This document shows positions 44,961-53,412 of a stretch of 64,000 bases of DNA, one piece after another. The stretch is from G963665085 sp963665085 (GTDB taxonomy: Bacteria; Bacteroidota; Bacteroidia; Bacteroidales; JAAAOM01), in the NCBI GenBank assembly GCA_963665085.2, contig CAXXXS010000001.1, positions 3,720,001 through 3,784,000 of the forward strand, given 5' to 3'. The position numbers and the translations under genes are program-made. Position 1 is the first letter of the stretch. The number at the start of each line of letters is the position of its first letter. The notes below the pieces were generated by a model. The model saw only the letters and a program-made list of their open reading frames with translations. It made no database searches and was not told the DNA's origin.

Positions 44961-46589
44961 ATGTCAGATAAAAAGAAATTTGAGTTTCCTGATCCTTCAG
45001 AGATAAAAGAGGAGATATTGGCGAAATACCCTAAAAAAGTAGCCAAGAAGAGATCGAAATCAATGGTAATCAACGATCCGGAGTTAGATCAGGAGCAACA
45101 ATCAAACGTACGTACTATCCCTGGTATTATAACACAAAGAGGATGTTGCTATGCAGGTTGTAAAGGTGTGGTTTTAGGTCCAACCAGAGATATCATAAAT
45201 TTAACACACGGCCCTATTGGTTGTGGATTTTACTCATGGTTAACTAGGCGTAACCAAACAGATCCGGGACCAGATGGAGAAAACTATATCCCTTATTGTT
45301 TTTCTACTGATATGCAGGATTCAAACATCGTGTTTGGAGGAGAGAAAAAATTAGCAGAAGCAATCAAGGAAGCTTATGAAATTTTTAAACCGCATGCAAT
45401 ATCAATATTCTCAACTTGTCCTATTGGATTGATTGGTGATGATATTCATACCGTAGCCCGTACTATGAAAAAAGAGTTAGGAATCAATGTATTTGGTTTT
45501 AGCTGCGAGGGTTATAAAGGAGTAAGTCAGTCTGCTGGTCACCACATTGCTAACAACAGAATTTTTTCAGATGTTGTTGGTCTCGATGATACTGTTCGTC
45601 CAGGAAAATACAGAATTAACTTATTAGGCGAATATAATATCGGTGGTGATGCTTTTATACTTGAAAAGTATTTTGAAGAACTTGATATTAACCTGGTTGC
45701 TACATATTCTGGTAACTCTTCTGTGCGAGACTTTGAGAACAGCCATATGGTTGACCTAAACATGGTAATGTGCCACCGTTCTATCAACTACATTGCAGAG
45801 ATGATGGAGAAAAAATACGGTATACCATGGATAAAAGTAAACTTCATCGGTGCAGATGCAACAGCAAAATCCCTTAGGAAAATAGCTCAATATTTTGAAG
45901 ATGATGAGTTAATAGCAAAAGTTGAAGAACTTATAAAGCGTGAGATGTTAGAGGTTGAGAAAGTTGCAGATAAAATTAAGCCTCGTCTGGAAGGAAAGTT
46001 GGCAATGATGTATGTGGGTGGTTCAAGGGCCCACCACTATCAGGAATTATTTTCTGAGATTGGTATGCAAACTGTTTCTGCTGGTTATGAGTTTGCTCAC
46101 CGTGATGACTATGAAGGTAGAAAGGTGTTAGGAAGTATTAAAATTGATGCTGATAGCCGAAACATTGAGGAGTTAGAAGTTGAAAAAGATGACAAGCTTT
46201 TTAGAGAAGAACTTCCAAAGAAAAAAGAAGCCCTGGAAGCAAAAGGATACAGGTTCGAAGATTATGATGGTATGATGCCGGAAATGAAAAAGAACTCTCT
46301 TGTTGTTGATGATATTTCTCACTGGGAATCTGAAAAATTAATTGAATACTATAAACCAGCAATTTTCTGTGCAGGTATCAAAGAGAAATATGTAATTCAA
46401 AAATATGGAATACCAATGAAGCAGCTTCACAGCTACGATTATGGTGGACCTTATGCAGGATTTCAGGGGGCCATCAATTTCTATAAAGAAATTGACAGGA
46501 TGATTAATACAAATATCTGGAAATTGATTTCTCCTCCTTGGAAAAATCAACCAGAGATTATAGCAAAGATGGCTGATGTAGAATATTAG
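44961..46589 (+). CDS. nifD: Nitrogenase MoFe protein alpha chain
   Basis: NifD holds the FeMo-cofactor and half of the P-cluster. The 542-residue protein has the P-cluster Cys residues in QRGCCYAGCKGVVLGPTR, GPIGCGFYSW and FSTCPIGLIGDDIH, the cofactor-site stretch FGFSCEGYKGVSQSAGHH, and the His-bearing QLHSYDYGGPYAGFQGA that coordinates Mo. Its length, with an insertion before the C-terminal third, is typical of group II/III NifD. An intercistronic hairpin follows the stop. Confidence 0.98.
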   Translation: MSDKKKFEFPDPSEIKEEILAKYPKKVAKKRSKSMVINDPELDQEQQSNVRTIPGIITQRGCCYAGCKGVVLGPTRDIINLTHGPIGCGFYSWLTRRNQTDPGPDGENYIPYCFSTDMQDSNIVFGGEKKLAEAIKEAYEIFKPHAISIFSTCPIGLIGDDIHTVARTMKKELGINVFGFSCEGYKGVSQSAGHHIANNRIFSDVVGLDDTVRPGKYRINLLGEYNIGGDAFILEKYFEELDINLVATYSGNSSVRDFENSHMVDLNMVMCHRSINYIAEMMEKKYGIPWIKVNFIGADATAKSLRKIAQYFEDDELIAKVEELIKREMLEVEKVADKIKPRLEGKLAMMYVGGSRAHHYQELFSEIGMQTVSAGYEFAHRDDYEGRKVLGSIKIDADSRNIEELEVEKDDKLFREELPKKKEALEAKGYRFEDYDGMMPEMKKNSLVVDDISHWESEKLIEYYKPAIFCAGIKEKYVIQKYGIPMKQLHSYDYGGPYAGFQGAINFYKEIDRMINTNIWKLISPPWKNQPEIIAKMADVEY

Positions 46590-46602
46590 AATTTCCTTAT
46601 AA

Positions 46603-46626
46603 GGCGCTCGTTTTCTAACGAGTGCC
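46603..46626 (+). terminator. Hairpin between nifD and nifK
   Basis: GGCGCTCGTT and AACGAGTGCC form a 10-bp stem (one G-T pair in the complement) around TTCT, 14 bases after nifD. There is no T-run, so it is more likely an RNA-stability or processing element than a full terminator; nifK must be transcribed with nifD. Confidence 0.5.
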
Positions 46627-46688
46627 CTATCCCTAAAGCGTTAGCCTGCTTGAGAAATTAAGTAAATATCATTTAAAAATTAGAAATT

Positions 46689-48071
46689 ATGTTATTACGA
46701 CATACACCAAAAGAAATAAAGGAGAGAAAGGCTCTCACGATTAACCCGGCAAAAACTTGCCAGCCTATCGGTGCAATGTATGCTGCCCTGGGTATACATG
46801 GGTGCTTGCCACATAGTCATGGTTCTCAGGGATGTTGTTCATATCACAGAAGTACTTTGACTCGTCACTATAAAGAGCCTATTATGGCTGCTACCAGCTC
46901 ATTTACTGAAGGTTCTTCAGTGTTTGGAGGTCAGGCTAACCTGGCCCAGGCTATTAACAACATCTTTACAATCTATGAGCCTGAGATAATCGCTGTTCAT
47001 TCAACTTGTTTGTCTGAAACAATTGGTGATGACTTAAAGCAGATTATTGAGAAATCAAAAGAAGATGGTAAAATTCCTTTGGGAAGACACGTAATTTATT
47101 GTAATACCCCGAGTTATGTGGGTTCTCATGTTACCGGTTATTCAAACATGGTAAAAGGAATGATTGACTATTTTTCTGAATCTACAGGTAAAAAAGCAGA
47201 CCGTGTAAATATTCTTTCTGGTTGGGTTGAACCATCAGATATGAGAGAAATTAAAAGGATTGCTACAATGATGGGAGTAAACCATATCTTATTGCCTGAT
47301 ACTTCAGATGTAGTAGATGCACCACAAACGGGTTCTTACAATATGTACCCAAAAGGTGGGGTTACAATTCCTGATTTAATTGCAACAGGAGACAGTAAAG
47401 CTACTTTGGGTTATGGCGAATGGGCAACAAAAGATGCTGCTATCAAATTAGAAAATAAATGTAAAGTTCCTTTTGAATTAACTGATATTCCAATTGGTAT
47501 TTCTGCTACAGACAGGTTTATTTCTAAACTTTCAAGGTTAGCAGAAGTAACAATTCCTGATTCTATATCAGTAGAACGTGGAAGATTAATGGATGTCATT
47601 ACTGATATGCATCAATACCTACACGGTAAACGAGTTGCATTATGGGGAGATCCTGATCATCTAATTCCATTGGTTGAGTTCTTATTAGATCTAGATATGA
47701 AACCTGTTTATGTTGTGTCTGGAACTCCAGGAAAGAGAATGGCTAAACGTTTAGAAGAATTGTTGGCAGAAAGATTACCCGAAGCTAAATATAAAAACGG
47801 TGAATTAGCTGATATGTTCTTAATGCATCAATGGATTAAGAACGAGCCAGTGGATCTGTTAATTGGAAATACATACGGTAAATACATCTCAAGAGATGAG
47901 AATATTCCTTTCCTACGTATGGGATTCCCAATATTAGACAGGGTTGGACACTCATATTTCCCAACTGTTGGTTATATGGGAGGTATAAGAATTGTTGAAA
48001 AAATTCTTAACCTGTTCTTGGACAAACAAGATGCAGAGTGTCCGGAAACTAAATTTGAACTTGTAATGTAG
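46689..48071 (+). CDS. nifK: Nitrogenase MoFe protein beta chain
   Basis: NifK pairs with NifD in the alpha2-beta2 MoFe protein and supplies three P-cluster Cys ligands, seen in NPAKTCQPIGAMYAALG, HGSQGCCSYHRS and HSTCLSETIGDDL. The 460 residues are short for NifK because the N-terminal extension found in Azotobacter is missing, as in Clostridium-type NifK. FTEGSSVFGGQANLAQ and the closing DRVGHSYFPTVGYMGGIRI are also characteristic. A strong hairpin follows the gene. Confidence 0.98.
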   Translation: MLLRHTPKEIKERKALTINPAKTCQPIGAMYAALGIHGCLPHSHGSQGCCSYHRSTLTRHYKEPIMAATSSFTEGSSVFGGQANLAQAINNIFTIYEPEIIAVHSTCLSETIGDDLKQIIEKSKEDGKIPLGRHVIYCNTPSYVGSHVTGYSNMVKGMIDYFSESTGKKADRVNILSGWVEPSDMREIKRIATMMGVNHILLPDTSDVVDAPQTGSYNMYPKGGVTIPDLIATGDSKATLGYGEWATKDAAIKLENKCKVPFELTDIPIGISATDRFISKLSRLAEVTIPDSISVERGRLMDVITDMHQYLHGKRVALWGDPDHLIPLVEFLLDLDMKPVYVVSGTPGKRMAKRLEELLAERLPEAKYKNGELADMFLMHQWIKNEPVDLLIGNTYGKYISRDENIPFLRMGFPILDRVGHSYFPTVGYMGGIRIVEKILNLFLDKQDAECPETKFELVM

Positions 48072-48085
48072 TTTATAGTTGCCAC

Positions 48086-48122
48086 AAGCTTTGGCAGGGA
48101 AGAGGCTTCCCTGCTAAGGCTT
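48086..48122 (+). terminator. Strong hairpin after nifK
   Basis: A 16-bp stem (AAGCTTTGGCAGGGAA with TTCCCTGCTAAGGCTT, two G-T pairs) closes on GAGGC, 15 bases after nifK, followed by CTTTAAAAATT. It may partly terminate transcription or protect the 3' end of nifHDK mRNA, lowering expression of nifE and later genes. Confidence 0.6.
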
Positions 48123-48144
48123 CTTTAAAAATTATTATAGAATA

Positions 48145-48207
48145 GTGCAAGCGTGCCGCTTTTACTTAAAAAGAAATTAAAAGAGGGTACAAGCGACACA
48201 CTTGCGC
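48145..48207 (+). repeat. Imperfect palindrome between nifK and nifE
   Basis: GTGCAAGCGTGCCGCTT and AAGCGACACACTTGCGC can pair over 17 positions including G-T pairs, around 29 bases. I saw no other copy in the window. It could be a REP-like element or a second RNA-stability structure. Confidence 0.5.
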
Positions 48208-48285
48208 AATGCGATAGAAAATTTAACAAAGTTCATAATTACAACTGCCAGGCATTAGGGTTAGAATAATTTAATACTTGAGATT

Positions 48286-49620
48286 ATGGAATCAATTTTA
48301 AAAGACAGGGAAAAGCAAGTCCTCGTTAAGGGGAAAGATAAGTTTCAGATTGATTGTGCAAAAGCAAGCCTGGCAGGTTCAGTTAGTCAGAGGGCTTGTG
48401 TTTTTTGTGGTTCCAGGGTAGTTCTGTACCCAATTGTTGATGCACTGCACCTTATTCATGGTCCGGTAGGATGTGCAGCATATACATGGGATATCCGAGG
48501 ATCATTATCCTCAGGGCCTCAAATCCACAGGTTAAGTTTTACAACCGATCTTTCAGAAAATGAAGTGATTTTTGGAGGGGAAAAAAAATTATATAAAGCT
48601 GTAAGTGAGTTAATCGACAAACACAATCCCAAAGCAGCATTTATTTACTCAACTTGCATCGTAGGTCTAATAGGAGACGATGTTGATGCAATTTGCAAAA
48701 AACTTACCAAAGAAAAAGGAATTGAAGTTATTCCTGTGCAAGCGCCCGGTTTTGCAGGAACAAAAAAAGACGGATACAAAGTAGCATGCGATGCTATTTC
48801 ACACCTTGTTGGATTATCAGGTGAAACAGAAACTGTACCTAATAGTATTAATATCCTGGGTGATTTTAACCTGGCAGGAGAACTTTGGTTATTAAAAGAT
48901 TACTATGAAAAAATGGGAATCAACATAATTTCTACCATTACGGGAGATGGACGTGTTGATGATATTAAAAGAGCCAATACTGCTGCGTTAAACCTCGTAC
49001 AATGTTCGGGTTCAATGATGCACCTGGCAAAAGACATGAAAGAAAAATATAACATACCATTTAAGCGGGTTAGCTATTTTGGTATTGAAGATATGTCTAG
49101 TGCCCTCTATGAAGTTGCTCAGTTTTTTGGCGATAAAGCAATGTTGGGAAAAGCCAGTGAACTGGTAAAAGATGAATTGAGCCGCTTACTTCCAGCCTTA
49201 GAACCATACAAAACAAAATTAAAAGGAAAACGAGCAGCCATTTATGTAGGAGGGGCGTTTAAAGCAATCTCATTAATAAAAGCTTTGAGACTGATTGGGA
49301 TGGATACTGTTATGGTTGGTTCTCAAACTGGTAACCAGGACGATTATAATTTAATGAAAGAGTTATGTGATGAAGGAACTGTTATTCTCGATGATTCTAA
49401 TCCAATGGAACTTTCCAAATTCTGTAGAGAGAAAGAGGCAGATATATTAATAGGTGGTGTAAAAGAACGACCTATTGCCTATAAAATGGGACTAGGCTTT
49501 TGTGACCATAACCATGAGCGTAAAGAAGCTTTAGCAGGATATGATGGAATGATGAATTTTGCAAAAGAAATTTATGCTTCAGTTATGAGCCCGGTATGGC
49601 AATTCACAAAGAAATGGTGA
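48286..49620 (+). CDS. nifE: FeMo-cofactor scaffold protein NifE
   Basis: NifE, with NifN, forms the scaffold where the NifB-cofactor matures by Mo and homocitrate insertion. The 444-residue protein resembles NifD but is shorter and carries the NifE-type Cys pattern RACVFCGSRVVLYPI, GPVGCAAYTWD and YSTCIVGLIGDDVD. DNHNHERKEALAGYDGM-like text near the end takes the place of the NifD His region. It lies 214 bases after nifK, beyond two hairpins, which fits a lower expression level than nifHDK. Confidence 0.97.
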   Translation: MESILKDREKQVLVKGKDKFQIDCAKASLAGSVSQRACVFCGSRVVLYPIVDALHLIHGPVGCAAYTWDIRGSLSSGPQIHRLSFTTDLSENEVIFGGEKKLYKAVSELIDKHNPKAAFIYSTCIVGLIGDDVDAICKKLTKEKGIEVIPVQAPGFAGTKKDGYKVACDAISHLVGLSGETETVPNSINILGDFNLAGELWLLKDYYEKMGINIISTITGDGRVDDIKRANTAALNLVQCSGSMMHLAKDMKEKYNIPFKRVSYFGIEDMSSALYEVAQFFGDKAMLGKASELVKDELSRLLPALEPYKTKLKGKRAAIYVGGAFKAISLIKALRLIGMDTVMVGSQTGNQDDYNLMKELCDEGTVILDDSNPMELSKFCREKEADILIGGVKERPIAYKMGLGFCDHNHERKEALAGYDGMMNFAKEIYASVMSPVWQFTKKW

Positions 49621-49629
49621 TAGGCACAA

Positions 49630-49722
49630 CTAACCTGCCAGCGTTTCTCAACCTGGCAGCGTTAAAATTTGAAGTAAAAAAATAATTGACGGGCAGGTTA
49701 GGAAACACTGTCAGGTCAACTA
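49630..49722 (+). repeat. Palindromic REP-type element between nifE and nifN
   Basis: Two arms of about 33 bases are inverted: AACCTGCCAGCGTTTCTCAA then CCTGGCAGCG on the left, and the complement of GTTGACCTGACAGTGTTTCC on the right. Each arm itself contains two CTGNCAG units. The core matches the element at 55089 and family B elements at 38368 and 58125. Confidence 0.65.
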
Positions 49723-49735
49723 AAAATATAAAACG

Positions 49736-51106
49736 ATGAATACAACAGATATAAAAAGACAAAAGTCATTTACAGCAACAAGGAATGCATGTAAATTATG
49801 TTCCCCATTAGGAGCAAGTGTTGTTTTTAGAGGATTAAGGAGTTGTATTCCATTAATTCATGGTTCTCAGGGGTGTTCAACATATATCCGTCGATATATG
49901 ATTAGCCATTATAAAGAACCAATTGATATTGCTTCTACCAATTTTACTGAAGATGCGGCTATATTTGGAGGTGAAGCAAATTTTGAAACCGCTGTATTAA
50001 ATATAATCAGACAATATAATCCAGAGTTTATCGCCGTTGCAAGTACATGCCTTAGCGAAACAATTGGCGATGATATGGAAAAAATAATTAAGCAGTTCAA
50101 AGCGAAATATGGTAAAGAAAATTTACCGGAAATTCTTTATGCTTCTACCCCAAGCTATAAAGGAACCCATATGAACGGTTTTCATTCAGCAGTATTGAGC
50201 CTTGTAAAGAATTTTGCTGAAGATAGAGATACAAAAAATCATATAAATATATTTCCCGGATTTGTTTCTCCACAGGATATCAGGGAACTAAAAGATATTC
50301 TAGACGATTATGACTTACCATCCATATTTGTATCTGATTATTCGGAGACTTTAGATAATCCAAGTTGGGAAGAATACAAAAAAATCCCAGAAGGAGGAAC
50401 CACACTTGAGGAGCTAAAAGATACTGGAGCTGCAAAAGCTTCTTTAGAGTTTGGAAGAACATTAATGGAAGCAGGAAATGTAACAGGTGCTTCATTTTTA
50501 GAAAAGAAATTTGGTGTCAATAAATATTCTGTGGGATTACCAATTGGTATACGTGAAACAGATAAATTTTTTGAAGCATTAAATTCAATAACAGGAGAAG
50601 AAACACCTAAAAGATATATTAAAGAGCGGGGGCGCTTAGTTGACGCATATATTGATGGACATAAATATAACTTCGGAAAGAAAGCTGTTGTGTACGGTGA
50701 AGAAGACCTTGTAATAGGTTTGGTTTCTTTCTTGGAAGAGATAGGAATTGATGTTGTATTATGTGCCAGTGGAGCCAAAAGCGGCTTAATGAGAAAAATT
50801 CTGAAAGAAGATATTAAAATAGAAAGCAATACTGAGATTTTAGACGGGGCTGATTTCGAAGAGATTGCAGAGAAATGTAAGGAGATAAAACCTGATATTT
50901 TAATCGGTAACAGCAAGGGGTACTATATAAGCAGGGAATTAGGGATTCCTATTGTCAGGATTGGATTTCCAATCCACGACAGAGTTGGAGGCCAACGTCT
51001 GTCGCATTTGTTCTATACAGGAACACAAATTCTCTTTGATAAAATTACCAATGCGATAATTGAGAAGAAGCAGGATACATCCCCGGTTGGATACAAGTAC
51101 ATGTAG
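49736..51106 (+). CDS. nifN: FeMo-cofactor scaffold protein NifN
   Basis: The 456-residue protein resembles NifK: NACKLCSPLGASVVFRGL, HGSQGCSTYIRRYMISHY, NFTEDAAIFGGEANFE and ASTCLSETIGDDM, ending in FPIHDRVGGQRLSHLFYTG. Its position after nifE and its similarity to NifK identify it as the NifN half of the NifEN complex. It is not fused to NifB or NifX. A family A palindromic element fills the gap to nifB. Confidence 0.96.
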   Translation: MNTTDIKRQKSFTATRNACKLCSPLGASVVFRGLRSCIPLIHGSQGCSTYIRRYMISHYKEPIDIASTNFTEDAAIFGGEANFETAVLNIIRQYNPEFIAVASTCLSETIGDDMEKIIKQFKAKYGKENLPEILYASTPSYKGTHMNGFHSAVLSLVKNFAEDRDTKNHINIFPGFVSPQDIRELKDILDDYDLPSIFVSDYSETLDNPSWEEYKKIPEGGTTLEELKDTGAAKASLEFGRTLMEAGNVTGASFLEKKFGVNKYSVGLPIGIRETDKFFEALNSITGEETPKRYIKERGRLVDAYIDGHKYNFGKKAVVYGEEDLVIGLVSFLEEIGIDVVLCASGAKSGLMRKILKEDIKIESNTEILDGADFEEIAEKCKEIKPDILIGNSKGYYISRELGIPIVRIGFPIHDRVGGQRLSHLFYTGTQILFDKITNAIIEKKQDTSPVGYKYM

Positions 51107-51145
51107 AAGATTCACATTAGGTGAATAGTTCTTTAGATTTTTTAG

Positions 51146-51259
51146 TGACCTCCTAAATCCTCCTTTAAGGAGGACTTAAAGAAGAGCTACAAGAAAAGTA
51201 GTTTTTAAGTAATAGCAAAGTTGCGAAAAGTCCCCCTATGATGGGGATATAGGAGGCTA
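51146..51259 (+). repeat. Palindromic element family A between nifN and nifB
   Basis: It opens TGACCTCCTAAATCCTCC with a hairpin (TCCTCCTTTAAGGAGGA), passes about 50 unpaired bases, then AGTCCCCCTATGATGGGGAT and AGGAGGCT. It is the same structure as the copies at 32149 and 54639. Confidence 0.75.
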
Positions 51260-51322
51260 TGTGAAAACAACTTAAAGGTTGTTTTAAAAGCAAGTATAAA
51301 CTAAGGATTAAAAACAAAGATT

Positions 51323-52582
51323 ATGGAAAAGACAGCATTACACCCATGTTTTGATAAAAAAGCTAAACTTAAATATGCTAGAGTACATTTACCAGTTGCA
51401 CCAAAATGTAATGTTCAGTGTAATTACTGTAACCGGAAATACGACTGTGTTAATGAAAGTCGTCCGGGAATTACCAGTGCTGTTTTATCTCCATACCAGG
51501 CACTTGAGTATCTGCGTAGGATGGATAAAAAGATAAAGAATATCAGTACCATTGGAATTGCAGGACCTGGAGATGCTTTTGCTGAACCTGAAAAAACTTT
51601 GGAATCCTTACGTGCAATTAAAGAAGAGTTTCCAGATAAAATATTTTGTCTTTCAACAAATGGTCTTGAACTAGCTGAATATGTTGAAGAATTAGCAAAA
51701 TTGAATGTTACGCATGTAACAATCACAATGAATAGTATTCGCCCCGAGACTGTTGCTAAGGTTTATCAATGGGTAAGGTTTAGAAAAAGAGTTTACAGAG
51801 GATTAGAGGCAGCTGAATTAATTCTTGAACGTCAGATTCTTGGACTTAAAAAGTTGAAAGAGCATAACATCACGGTAAAGATTAATACGATTATAGTTCC
51901 GGGTGTTAATGAAGACGAGATAGAAGAAGTTGCAGAATTTGTAGCGAAAGAGGGGGCTGACACAATGAACTGTATCCCTTTAATTCCTGCAGAAGGAAGT
52001 GCATGGGAAGGTTTTGAGGCTCCAACTCACGGATTGATAAATGAAATAAAACTAAAAATATCGAAACACATCACACCGATGACACACTGTGCACGTTGTC
52101 GTGCTGATGCTGCCGGATTATTGGGTAAGGATGAGCCAGATGCGTTAAAAACTATCCAGCAATGTAGTGTTCTTCCTGTTCCTTGTTCTCCGGATAAAAA
52201 ATATGTCGCCGTTGCTTCATACGAAGGTTTATTAATCAATCAGCATCTTGGGGAAGCAGAAGAATTTTATATATACAAAGAAAATGAAGTAGGTTACGAG
52301 CTTGTAGAAAAACGTCCTGCTCCTCAGAAAGGAAATGGAGATTTACGATGGATTTCGCTTTCTAAAACATTAAATGATTGCAAACATATTCTTGTTAACG
52401 GAGTTGGAGCAAAGCCAGTTGAAATTCTTCAACGTTCAGGGATTGCTGTAACAGAAATGTCAGGATTAATTGATGATGGTCTTGAGGCTGCATTTAAAGG
52501 AAAAAAATTAAAAGCAGTATTGAAAGTTACACCAACAAAATGTGGCGATTCCTGCAAAGGTAATGGTATGGGATGTGGGTGA
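51323..52582 (+). CDS. nifB: Radical SAM FeMo-cofactor biosynthesis protein NifB
   Basis: NifB fuses two [4Fe-4S] units and inserts a carbide to make NifB-cofactor. The 419-residue protein begins with HPCFDKKAK, has the radical SAM motif CNVQCNYC at about 32-39 with NRKYDCVNESRPG after it, and the GIAGPGDAFAEP block. Residues about 290-400 are a C-terminal NifX-like domain (VAVASYEGLLINQHLGEAEE). A Cys-rich tail (CGDSCKGNGMGCG) ends the protein. Gene order nifE-N-B supports the assignment. Confidence 0.97.
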   Translation: MEKTALHPCFDKKAKLKYARVHLPVAPKCNVQCNYCNRKYDCVNESRPGITSAVLSPYQALEYLRRMDKKIKNISTIGIAGPGDAFAEPEKTLESLRAIKEEFPDKIFCLSTNGLELAEYVEELAKLNVTHVTITMNSIRPETVAKVYQWVRFRKRVYRGLEAAELILERQILGLKKLKEHNITVKINTIIVPGVNEDEIEEVAEFVAKEGADTMNCIPLIPAEGSAWEGFEAPTHGLINEIKLKISKHITPMTHCARCRADAAGLLGKDEPDALKTIQQCSVLPVPCSPDKKYVAVASYEGLLINQHLGEAEEFYIYKENEVGYELVEKRPAPQKGNGDLRWISLSKTLNDCKHILVNGVGAKPVEILQRSGIAVTEMSGLIDDGLEAAFKGKKLKAVLKVTPTKCGDSCKGNGMGCG

Positions 52583-52681
52583 TAAAGCGAAAAAATGGAA
52601 AACGGAGACCGAAAGCCGAATAATTGCTTTGGTCTTCGATAGTAAATATTGAAAACTTATTAATCTACAAAATAAAAACAA

Positions 52682-53017
52682 ATGAAAATAGCAGTATGCA
52701 CATCGGATGGAAACAAAGTTGATTTACACTTTGGGAAGACTTCCACTTTTTATGTATATGAGATAGAAAAAGGAGAGAAGAATTTTATTGATAAAAGAGA
52801 TGTTGGTGCCTACTGTAGTTCAGAAAACAAAGACCATGGATTTAAGATAGATAAATTCGAAATGACTTATCAGGCATTAAAGGATTGTAAAAAGCTTTAT
52901 ACAGCTTCTATCGGAGATACTCCTAAACTAAAATTTGAGGAAAAGGGAATAGAGGTAAAACTTTGTAGTTGTGATATTGATTCTATTCCAACATGCAGTG
53001 GAAACTGTAAACATTAG
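52682..53017 (+). CDS. NifX/NifB-type dinitrogenase cofactor-binding protein
   Basis: The 111-residue protein belongs to the dinitrogenase iron-molybdenum cofactor family: MKIAVCTSDGNKVDLHFGK at the start, with the LHFG cofactor-site motif, then a RNase-H-like fold. The C-terminal tail is rich in Cys and His (LCSCDIDSIPTCSGNCKH), unusual for NifX and able to bind a metal or cluster. Between nifB and a ferredoxin gene, it probably carries or stores NifB-cofactor or FeMo-cofactor. It is too divergent to call nifX, nifY or nafY firmly. Confidence 0.8.
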   Translation: MKIAVCTSDGNKVDLHFGKTSTFYVYEIEKGEKNFIDKRDVGAYCSSENKDHGFKIDKFEMTYQALKDCKKLYTASIGDTPKLKFEEKGIEVKLCSCDIDSIPTCSGNCKH

Positions 53018-53078
53018 ATAACCATAGAAAAAGAGTGACAAGTAAATTATTTATAAACAATTTAAAAAAATACATAAA

Positions 53079-53387
53079 ATGAAAAAGCCTGATTATCATA
53101 TCTTAATGTGTAATTCTTATCGAGTTGCTGGAGAAGCACAAGGAGTTTGTAACAAAAAAGGAGCAGCCGACTTAGTGCAATATATTTCTGAAGAATGCGC
53201 AGATAGAGGGCTAGATGTTGTGGTTTCTACAACAGCATGTCTAAATGTTTGTACAAAAGGACCCGTGATGGTAGTTCATCCAAATAATTTCTGGTATGGT
53301 GGTGTTGAAAGCGAAGATGCAGTTGACGCCATTCTCGATGCCCTGGAAGAAGGAGAAGCAGCCGAAGATTATTTGATCTCTGAATAG
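53079..53387 (+). CDS. Thioredoxin-fold [2Fe-2S] ferredoxin
   Basis: The 102-residue protein is of the Shethna-type or clostridial-type thioredoxin-like 2Fe-2S ferredoxins: Cys11 and Cys24 (MCNSYRVAGEAQGVCNKKG) and Cys54 and Cys58 (TTACLNVCTKGPVMVV), then HPNNFWYGGV. Such proteins are frequent in nif clusters of anaerobes, where they may deliver electrons or protect nitrogenase. It ends 25 bases before nifV and follows the NifX-like gene by 61 bases. Confidence 0.9.
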   Translation: MKKPDYHILMCNSYRVAGEAQGVCNKKGAADLVQYISEECADRGLDVVVSTTACLNVCTKGPVMVVHPNNFWYGGVESEDAVDAILDALEEGEAAEDYLISE

Positions 53388-53412
53388 GGTGGGATATATT
53401 CATAGTTAAACA

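Noticed and set aside
50338..50916. 192-residue open frame opposite nifN
   Set aside because: It is the complement of conserved NifN coding sequence and has no recognisable domain.
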